This document shows, in pieces, positions 1 to 4,260 of a DNA stretch of 5,830 bases. Made by a program: the position numbers and the translations under genes. Each line of letters opens with the position of its first letter. Within the stretch, counting starts at the first letter, position 1. The DNA comes from Actinoplanes liguriensis. GTDB taxonomy: Bacteria > Actinomycetota > Actinomycetes > Mycobacteriales > Micromonosporaceae. The notes under the pieces are model-generated. The model saw only the letters and a list, made by a program, of their open reading frames with translations. It did no database searches and was not told the origin of the DNA. The DNA lies in assembly GCA_000715855.1 (NCBI GenBank), contig KL571276.1, forward strand, positions 14,328 to 20,157, given 5' to 3'.

Positions 1-825
1 CCGATGCCGGTCCGGCTGCTGTCCCGGCCTGTCGGCAGCTCCGGTCAGGTGCTCACCGTGGCATTGCCGCTGTCCGCTATCGATCGGGCCGGCTCACGGC
101 AGTTGATCGTGCTGGCGGTGGCCACCCCGGTGCTGATCATCGCGCTCGTGGCGCTCGGCTGGTGGCTGCTGCGGGCGGCGTTGCGCCCGGTCGGCGTGCT
201 GACCCGGGAGGCCGCGGCGATCTCCACCCTCGACGCCGACCGGCGGTTGCCCGAGGTGCCCGGCGACGACGAGATCGCCCGTCTCGCCGCGACGCTCAGC
301 GGCATGTTGTCCCGGTTGTCGGTGGCCATCGACCGGGAGCGCGCGTTCGTCGACGACGCGAGCCACGAGTTGCGTACCCCGATCGCGGTCCTGCGCGGCG
401 AACTCGACCTGGCGCTCGCCGCGGTCGACGACCCGGCCGAGGTCCGCGAGTCGCTGGTCGCCGCGCAGGGTCAGGTGGTCCGGCTGGGTCGGCTCGCCGA
501 GGATCTGCTGCTGCTCGCGCGGGAGCGGGCCGGCACCCTGGTCGTGCTTCGGGCGCCGGTCGACTTGACCGATCTTGCCCAGTCCGAGGCCGCGGTTCTT
601 TCCAAGATCAAAAGCCTGACGATTGAGGTGTACGGCGATCCGGCGCCCGTCGAGGCCGACACCGACCGCCTGCGCCAGGTCCTCGGCAACCTCGCCGCGA
701 ACAGCGCGGCAGCCGGAGCCTCCACGGCCCGGGTGACCGTAACCCGCAACCGCACGCCCACAACCCGCGACCCGCTGACCGTGACCCGCGGCCGGGACCG
801 GGACCGTAGCCGGCGACCGAGATGA
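1..825 (+). CDS. Sensor histidine kinase, N-terminal part (5' partial, frameshifted)
   Basis: This is the membrane sensor kinase of a two-component system, which autophosphorylates on His and passes phosphate to a response regulator probably encoded just upstream, outside the window. The frame is open to the window edge, so the true start and first membrane helix are missing. Counting from the ATG at 4: a membrane helix lies at about residues 34-56 (rich in L, V, A, ending GWWLL), a HAMP linker at about 57-110, and the dimerisation/phosphoacceptor helix around SHELRTP with His at residue 121. The ATPase N box (LRQVLGNLAANS) carries its conserved Asn near residue 233. After the N box the protein runs into an Arg/Thr-rich tail (TRNRTPTTRDPLTVTRGRD) and stops at TGA 823-825, before the G1 box. 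The rest of the ATPase domain is in another frame downstream (851-1102). As read, this product lacks much of its ATP-binding site and should not be an active kinase alone. Family is certain; whether the gene is truly broken is not. Confidence 0.85.
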   Translation, partial: PMPVRLLSRPVGSSGQVLTVALPLSAIDRAGSRQLIVLAVATPVLIIALVALGWWLLRAALRPVGVLTREAAAISTLDADRRLPEVPGDDEIARLAATLSGMLSRLSVAIDRERAFVDDASHELRTPIAVLRGELDLALAAVDDPAEVRESLVAAQGQVVRLGRLAEDLLLLARERAGTLVVLRAPVDLTDLAQSEAAVLSKIKSLTIEVYGDPAPVEADTDRLRQVLGNLAANSAAAGASTARVTVTRNRTPTTRDPLTVTRGRDRDRSRRPR

Positions 826-867
826 CGCGACTCGCGACCGGCGGGAGAACGTGACCCGCGACCGGGA
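738..867 (+). repeat. Degenerate GTGACCCGCGACCG repeats disrupting the kinase gene
   Basis: Three related copies are visible: 738-752 (CGTAACCCGCAACCG), 780-797 (CGTGACCCGCGGCCGGGA) and 850-867 (CGTGACCCGCGACCGGGA). The last two match at 17 of 18 bases and are 70 bp apart. The first and last match at 13 of 15 and are 112 bp apart. Shorter matches to ACCCGCGACC occur at 763 and, as ACTCGCGACC, at 830. Both 70 and 112 are one more than a multiple of three, so recombination between the copies would put the two kinase halves in the same frame. The block lies between the N box and G1 box, where kinases have a short variable strand and loop. Confidence 0.75.
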
Positions 868-1102
868 GTACGTCCAGCTGACCTGGGCCGACGACGGGCC
901 GGGCTTCCCGCCCGGGCTGCTCGAGTCCGCGTTCGAGCGGTTCGTCCGCGGCGACGCGGCCCGCTCCGCGACCGGCGGGGCGGGACTGGGCCTGTCCATC
1001 GTGCGGGCGATCGTCACCGGTCACGACGGGACCGTCGAACTGCGCAACGGACCACCCCTGGGCGGCGCGGTCGTGACGATCCGCCTGCCGGCAGGCGGCT
1101 GA
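851..1102 (+). CDS. Histidine kinase ATPase domain, C-terminal part (separated by frameshift)
   Basis: This is the C-terminal half of the same kinase, shifted by one base relative to the upstream part. It contains the G1 box (ADDGPGFPP, residues 13-21 from the GTG at 851), the F box (FERFVRGD) and the G2 box (GGAGLGLSIVRAI), then the usual ending of the HATPase fold (GGAVVTIRLP). The frame is open from 785 and overlaps the upstream frame (to 825), so a single extra or missing base there, or a length change in the local repeats, would join them. GTG at 851 is the only plausible start codon in this frame; a GGGAG at 842-846 precedes it, but spacing is short (4 nt). I regard separate translation as possible but less likely than a frameshifted kinase. 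The fragment lacks the N box and phosphoacceptor His, so it would have no known activity alone. Confidence 0.8.
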   Translation: MTRDREYVQLTWADDGPGFPPGLLESAFERFVRGDAARSATGGAGLGLSIVRAIVTGHDGTVELRNGPPLGGAVVTIRLPAGG

Positions 1103-1147
1103 CGACGTACGCAGGAAAGCTCTTTCGGCATTTCACCACCGCACGGA

Positions 1148-1301
1148 CAAAAGTTGCGGCGCCCGGCCGCGCATCAATCCCCGCCGCCTCGCAAGAGCAG
1201 ACGGAAAGTTACCGACCCTCCGGAAGAACCGGCGAAAGTTTCCGCCGGGCAACGCGTCGACCCGGCCCTTCCGTGAGACCCGGCGAAAATTTCCGCCGGG
1301 T
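1148..1301. repeat. AAAGTTTCCG-type palindromic elements
   Basis: The stretch between the kinase and the DUF1349 remnant holds no gene I can see. It carries related elements: CAAAAGTTGCGG (1148-1159), CGGAAAGTTACCG (1202-1214), GGCGAAAGTTTCCGCC (1231-1246) and GGCGAAAATTTCCGCC (1282-1297). The last two are the cores of inverted repeats (about 1228-1249 and 1278-1301) with CCGGCGAAA / TTTCCGCCGG arms and a single unpaired C. GAAAGTT-centred palindromes resemble operator sites reported near polysaccharide-degradation genes in actinomycetes (from memory). Lying downstream of both neighbouring genes, these could equally be hairpin terminators or dispersed repeats. Function is not determined. Confidence 0.5.
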
Positions 1302-1307
1302 CGCGCG

Positions 1308-1519
1308 TCATTCCAGGCCGTCTCGGGAGATCGGCGGCCCGATCCGGAAGTCGCGGAAGGTGGCCTCCGGGGAGCAGCACATCACGCCGACGTCCACGGT
1401 GGCCGGCAGGTCCAGGTGCCCGAGAAGGTTTCCCTCCAGAAATCGGTCTTCCATTCGGTGACCGCCCGGAGCACGCCATTCTCCAGCGACCATTCACGAG
1501 ACTCGTGGAACCAGGACAT
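1308..1519 (-). pseudogene. Remnant of a DUF1349 (concanavalin A-like) gene
   Basis: Two pieces of one protein family lie next to each other on the - strand in different frames. The first starts at the ATG at 1517-1519 and reads MSWFHESREWSLE, then KTDFWRETF near residues 24-32; this matches the usual DUF1349 N-terminus (an E-x-W-S opening, then TDFWR). The second covers about 1442-1311 and reads HLDLPATVDVGVMCCSPE followed by ATFRDFRIGPP, the usual C-terminal strand with its CCSPE motif, ending at TGA 1308-1310. Full-length members are about 190-200 residues as I recall them, so roughly 120-130 residues of the middle are gone; the join lies near 1415-1430. The C-terminal piece also appears to lack a few residues after CCSPE. 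The family is named for a fold and has no firmly assigned reaction. No Shine-Dalgarno sequence is seen before the ATG. Called a pseudogene because it has an internal deletion and a frameshift. Confidence 0.7.
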
Positions 1520-1632
1520 GTTCGTCAGCACGGCGACGAGCCTAATGGTTAGGAAGCGCGGCGACCGGGCACTGTGTGGGGTACAGCGCCGCCCGGGTTC
1601 GACGGTAACAATCCCCGTGCCCGGTCGAGAGA

Positions 1633-1679
1633 ATGACAATGGCCCCACCGCGCGACCAGCGGGTGAGGGCCATTGTCAT
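1633..1679 (-). terminator. Strong hairpin terminator overlapping the GNAT stop codon
   Basis: A perfect 13-bp inverted repeat, ATGACAATGGCCC (1633-1645) and GGGCCATTGTCAT (1667-1679), extends by four more pairs (1646-1649 with 1662-1665) past a one-base bulge at 1666, leaving a 12-nt loop. On the - strand it starts within the last codons of the acetyltransferase gene and contains its TGA (1676-1678). After the hairpin the - strand reads TCTCTC, a weak pyrimidine tract in place of a U run. This is probably the end of the TetR-GNAT transcript. It is nearly symmetrical, so it could also stop + strand transcription. Confidence 0.7.
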
Positions 1680-2308
1680 GGGGTGCGCGGTTCCGGCACG
1701 TAGGCGGCGGCGATCGGCGCCCGCACCGCCCAGCCCAGGCTCCGGTAGAGGTGCCGGCCGTCGCCGGTGGCCACCAGCACGCCCCGGTGAACGCCGAGGT
1801 CACGGGCGTGGTTCGCGAGCAACCGCATGACGATGCTGCCCAGCCCGCGGCGGCGGTGGGCCGGCTCGGTCTCCACCTGGTCGACGATCCCGAAGTCCCC
1901 GACGGTCACCAGCTTGGCCGACGCCGCGATCCGCTCCTCGCCGTCGAGCACCGCAGCGGTGACCAGCGCGCCCTCACCGGTGAGCCGGATCGTGTACGGC
2001 GGTGGCGGCGCCGTAACCTCACCGGCCACGAACGTCGTGGTCATGAGGTGCAACGTTTCGCCGTGCTCCCATCCGGGCGGAAGCGCCGCGCGCAGCCGGC
2101 CCGCCTCACCCGCGATCTTGATCCAGGTGCCCGGAACGGCCTGCTCCCGGCCGAGCCGGGTCAGCGTCTCGTGCCGGGGATCGTCGAGCACATACCGGCG
2201 GCGGTGATTCTGGAGACCCACCTCGATCCGCCAGCCGTCGTCCACCGCGACCGGTGCGGGCGTGCCGCGCGAGATCGCCCAGCCGTGCACCCACGCGTTC
2301 AGCGTCAT
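1676..2308 (-). CDS. GNAT family N-acetyltransferase
   Basis: Predicted cytoplasmic enzyme that transfers an acetyl group from acetyl-CoA to an amine; the substrate cannot be told from the sequence. The acetyl-CoA-binding motif A is VETEPAHRRRGLGSIVMRLL (the Q/R-x-x-G-x-G signature is RRRGLG) in the C-terminal half, followed by a motif B-like end, HLYRSLGWAV. The N-terminal half (HGWAISRGTP, then a region rich in W, R and G) is an extension shared by one actinobacterial GNAT subgroup. I chose the ATG at 2306-2308 because GAGGA stands 5 nt before it and MTLNAWVHGWAISRGTP gives a natural N-terminus of a 210-residue protein. A GTG at 2318-2320 in the same frame overlaps the upstream TetR stop (GTGA) and would add four residues. 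Either way the gene is coupled to TetR and probably shares its regulation. The stop lies inside a hairpin terminator. Confidence 0.85.
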   Translation of the reverse strand: MTLNAWVHGWAISRGTPAPVAVDDGWRIEVGLQNHRRRYVLDDPRHETLTRLGREQAVPGTWIKIAGEAGRLRAALPPGWEHGETLHLMTTTFVAGEVTAPPPPYTIRLTGEGALVTAAVLDGEERIAASAKLVTVGDFGIVDQVETEPAHRRRGLGSIVMRLLANHARDLGVHRGVLVATGDGRHLYRSLGWAVRAPIAAAYVPEPRTP

Positions 2309-2316
2309 AACCGTCC

Positions 2317-2865
2317 TCACCCTCGGCGCAGCCCGGCAATCAGGACACCGACCAGGTGCCGGGCGTCATAGCGGGGCTTGCCGCCGCCCGCGCAGAGGCT
2401 GCCCACGGCGCGCATCAACTCGTACGGATCCTGCCCCGCGACGATCTCCCCGGACCAGACCGGCTCGAGACGCTCCAGGAAGTACGCGTGCAGCGGGTCG
2501 TAACACGGGTCGGCGGACTGCAGCACCGCCGCCAGCCCCTGCTTGGTGACGACGAAGCCCACGAACTGGTCGATCCACTGCCGCAGCGCCGCATACGGGC
2601 TGTCCGCCGAGGTCACCAGCTCCGGCCCGGCCGCGGCGAGAATTTCCACCTGGTGCCGGTAGACGGCGACGATCAGGTCCGCCCGCGTCGGAAAGTGCCG
2701 ATAGATGGTGGCGGTGCCGACACCGGCCTCGGCCGCGATGTCCCGGATCGGCGCCTCCACGCCCGAGGTCACGAACACCGTCGCGGCCGCGTCCAGCAGC
2801 GCCTGCTCGTTGCGCCGCGCGTCGGCGCGCCGGGGCCGGACCGCCTGGTGATCAGGGTCGCTCAC
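2317..2865 (-). CDS. TetR/AcrR family transcriptional repressor
   Basis: Predicted dimeric DNA-binding repressor released by a small ligand. From the chosen GTG at 2863-2865 the protein has 182 residues. The N-terminal helix-turn-helix is clear: NEQALLDAAATVFVTSG (about 19-35), then IRDIAAEAGVGTATIYRHFP (about 40-59), where the -TIYRHF- recognition helix end is typical. The remaining helices (from about 62) form the ligand/dimer domain; the segment LRQWIDQFVGFVVTKQGL resembles the SbtR-like C-terminal type. The frame stays open upstream to 3045, but the upstream part crosses the operator region and the divergent hydrolase start, so it is not coding. An AAGGG 7 nt before the GTG supports this start. 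The gene is divergent from the alpha/beta hydrolase, overlaps the GNAT gene by 4 nt, and is flanked by two palindromes that are its likely operators. It probably controls itself, GNAT and the hydrolase. Confidence 0.9.
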   Translation of the reverse strand: MSDPDHQAVRPRRADARRNEQALLDAAATVFVTSGVEAPIRDIAAEAGVGTATIYRHFPTRADLIVAVYRHQVEILAAAGPELVTSADSPYAALRQWIDQFVGFVVTKQGLAAVLQSADPCYDPLHAYFLERLEPVWSGEIVAGQDPYELMRAVGSLCAGGGKPRYDARHLVGVLIAGLRRG

Positions 2866-2884
2866 CCGCACGCCCTTCCCGTCG

Positions 2885-2913
2885 TTGCTAAACGGGACAG
2901 CGTCCCGTATACC
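2885..2913 (+). promoter_or_regulatory. Predicted sigma-70-type promoter of the alpha/beta hydrolase
   Basis: TTGCTA (2885-2890) and TATACC (2908-2913) are separated by 17 bp, each matching four of six consensus bases. A start site near 2919-2921 would give a leader of about 43-45 nt before the ATG at 2964. The hexamer GTATAC (2907-2912) is itself a palindrome, so it could also serve as -10 (TATACG, 2911-2906) for the divergent TetR gene, although no good -35 is seen on that strand. Confidence 0.5.
2892..2908. promoter_or_regulatory. Predicted TetR operator 1
   Basis: This is a perfect palindrome with 7-bp arms and a 3-bp centre: ACGGGAC-AGC-GTCCCGT. It fills almost exactly the spacer between the predicted -35 (2885-2890) and -10 (2908-2913) of the hydrolase promoter, where a bound dimer would block RNA polymerase. 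It also overlaps the probable -10/start region of the divergent TetR gene. Assignment to the neighbouring TetR protein is inferred from position and symmetry. Confidence 0.75.
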
Positions 2914-2916
2914 TAA

Positions 2917-2933
2917 CCGGGACAGCGTCCCGT
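2917..2933. promoter_or_regulatory. Predicted TetR operator 2
   Basis: This is a second copy of operator 1, CCGGGACAGCGTCCCGT, with 6-bp perfect arms (CGGGAC / GTCCCG). The similarity extends upstream to CTAA, so the repeats 2888-2908 and 2913-2933 match at 20 of 21 bases with a 25-bp period. It covers the expected transcription start of the hydrolase gene and ends about 16 bases before its Shine-Dalgarno sequence. Two tandem sites suggest two dimers binding together. Confidence 0.75.
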
Positions 2934-2963
2934 TTCCATGAATGCTACCGGAAGGATCCTCCG

Positions 2964-3872
2964 ATGACCCCGATCGTCTCGGTGAAACCCATCGTGCTGC
3001 CCGCCCCGGAACGCGGCACCGACCTGCGCGTGAAGGTGACGGCACCGGTGACCGGCGCCGAACTGCCGGTAATTGTCTTCTCGCACGGCTACGGCTCCTC
3101 CCTCGAGGCCTACGGCCCGCTCGCCGACCACTGGGCCGCCCAGGGCTTCGCCGTCGTCCAGCCGACCCATCTGGACTCCCGTACCGTCGGCCTCGCCCCC
3201 GACGACCCGCGAACCCCGGCCGTCTGGCGCATCCGGGTCGACGACGTGCGACTCGTGCTCGACTCGCTCGGCACCCTGGAGGCCGCCGTCCCGGGGCTCG
3301 CCGGGCGCCTCGACCACGGCCGGATCGCGGTGGCCGGCCACTCGTTCGGCGGCCAGACCGCGGGCAACCTGCTCGGCCTGCGCGTCACCGACCCGGTCAC
3401 CGGCGTCGCACAGGACCTCGCCGATCCGCGCGTGACCGCGGGCGTGCTGCTCGCGACGGCCGGGCGCGGCGGCGCGGACCTGACCCCGTACGCGGCCGAG
3501 CACTTCCCGTTCATGAACCCGGACTTCACCCACATGACCACACCGGCCCTGGTCGTCATGGGTGACAAGGACGACCTGCCGCTGACCGTGCGCGGCCCGG
3601 AGTGGACGGCCGACCCGTACCACCTGAGCCCCGGCCCGAAGAGCCTGCTCACGCTCGCCGGCGCGGAGCACTCGCTGGGCGGGATCGCCGGTTACGAGGC
3701 CGCCGAGACCACCGACGAGAACCCGGCGCGGGTGACGCTGCTGCAGCGTCTCACCACCGCGTACCTGCGCAGCGCCCTCCACCCCGGGGACGACGCCTGG
3801 ACGAAGGCCACGGCCGGGCCCCTCGTCGACGCGCACGTCGTCACTCGTGGCGCAGCTCCCCCGTCCGTGTGA
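2964..3872 (+). CDS. Alpha/beta hydrolase, chlorophyllase-like
   Basis: Predicted serine hydrolase acting on an ester or similar bond; the natural substrate is unknown, and the chlorophyllase label reflects family similarity only. The 302 residues form a standard alpha/beta-hydrolase core: the oxyanion-hole motif VIVFSHGYG at about 36-44, the nucleophile elbow AGHSFGG with Ser127, a probable catalytic acid in VVMGDKDD (Asp201 to Asp204), and the catalytic His236 in GAEHSLGG. No signal peptide is visible, so it should be cytoplasmic. The start is supported by GGAAGGA (2950-2956) 7 nt before the ATG. It is transcribed divergently from a TetR repressor, and the intergenic region holds two matching palindromes, so expression is probably induced by a ligand of TetR. 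It is unrelated in subfamily to the carboxylesterase further downstream. Length and motifs look complete. Confidence 0.9.
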   Translation: MTPIVSVKPIVLPAPERGTDLRVKVTAPVTGAELPVIVFSHGYGSSLEAYGPLADHWAAQGFAVVQPTHLDSRTVGLAPDDPRTPAVWRIRVDDVRLVLDSLGTLEAAVPGLAGRLDHGRIAVAGHSFGGQTAGNLLGLRVTDPVTGVAQDLADPRVTAGVLLATAGRGGADLTPYAAEHFPFMNPDFTHMTTPALVVMGDKDDLPLTVRGPEWTADPYHLSPGPKSLLTLAGAEHSLGGIAGYEAAETTDENPARVTLLQRLTTAYLRSALHPGDDAWTKATAGPLVDAHVVTRGAAPPSV

Positions 3873-3945
3873 CCCGGCGGACCGCCGCAAGCGGCACGGC
3901 GACCCTGCCGGTCAGCACCTGAGCACCACCGGCGACGATCGGGCC

Positions 3946-4182
3946 TCAGCGGCGGACCGCCCAGGCGATCGCCCGCTCGATCAGATCCCAGGCGAAAAAT
4001 CCCGCCACCGCCAGCGCGAGCAGCACATACCACCGGCCCAGGACGCCGAAGTCACCTGAGCGGCCCATCGTGTGCAGCACGCTGACCGCGGCGAGCGGCG
4101 CGCAGGAGACGGCGATGACCAGCCGGCGCAGCCAGACGCGGGCCGGGGAGGCGGTGGTCACGGATTCCGTGTCGCTTTCCAT
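3946..4182 (-). CDS. Small two-helix membrane protein, unknown function
   Basis: I do not recognise a named family. The 78-residue product has a polar N-terminus (MESDTESVTTASP), an Arg-rich stretch (ARVWLRR, about 14-20), a hydrophobic helix at about 21-37, a short loop (HTMGRSGDFGVLG), a second helix at about 50-66 (WYVLLALAVAGFF) and an Arg-rich end. By the positive-inside rule both ends face the cytoplasm. The ATG at 4180-4182 is the only start codon after the in-frame TAG at 4240-4242; no good Shine-Dalgarno sequence precedes it. It lies 57 bp downstream of the carboxylesterase stop on the same strand, so it may be cotranscribed. Coding is supported by the clear two-helix topology and by the gap being otherwise empty, but there is no homology I can name. 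It converges with the hydrolase; the 73 bp between their stops hold only a weak inverted repeat (3907-3912 / 3928-3933). Confidence 0.6.
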   Translation of the reverse strand: MESDTESVTTASPARVWLRRLVIAVSCAPLAAVSVLHTMGRSGDFGVLGRWYVLLALAVAGFFAWDLIERAIAWAVRR

Positions 4183-4236
4183 GCCGGAAGTCTGGCAGCG
4201 ACCGCCTTCCGCCGAATCCCGCCGCGGACCGAGTCC

Positions 4237-4260
4237 GGCCTATGTCTCCGGATATAGGCC
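4237..4260 (-). terminator. Hairpin overlapping the carboxylesterase stop codon
   Basis: Arms 4237-4246 (GGCCTATGTC) and 4251-4260 (GATATAGGCC) form a 10-bp stem, with one G-T pair and a 4-nt loop. On the - strand the 3' arm contains the carboxylesterase TAG (4240-4242). No U tract follows, so it would be an I-shaped actinobacterial terminator or an attenuator that lowers expression of the small membrane protein downstream. Confidence 0.5.

Noticed and set aside
785..825. Programmed ribosomal frameshift in the kinase
   Set aside because: No slippery heptamer or stimulatory structure is evident; repeat expansion explains the frame change better.
94..1024. Long - strand open frames opposite the histidine kinase
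   Set aside because: They are Arg/Gly/Pro-rich shadows caused by high GC; the + strand shows clear kinase motifs.
1495..1507. Palindrome CACGAG-A-CTCGTG
   Set aside because: It falls in the recognisable N-terminal coding part of the DUF1349 remnant and is probably chance.
1308..1519. Insertion sequence as the cause of the DUF1349 deletion
   Set aside because: No transposase fragment, terminal inverted repeats or target-site duplication were seen around the join.
1673..2916. Long + strand open frames opposite GNAT and TetR
   Set aside because: Low-complexity Arg/Pro/His-rich translations without any motif; the - strand proteins have clear family signatures.
2866..3045. 60-residue N-terminal extension of TetR
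   Set aside because: It would cross both operators, the hydrolase promoter and the hydrolase start; the GTG at 2865 has a suitable Shine-Dalgarno sequence.
2913..3890. 325-codon - strand frame opposite the alpha/beta hydrolase
   Set aside because: Composition is typical of an antisense shadow (R, G, V, H rich), and the + strand has a full catalytic triad.
3907..3933. Inverted repeat GCCGGT / ACCGGC between the converging hydrolase and small membrane protein genes
   Set aside because: Only six pairs with a 15-nt loop and no pyrimidine tract; too weak to call a terminator.
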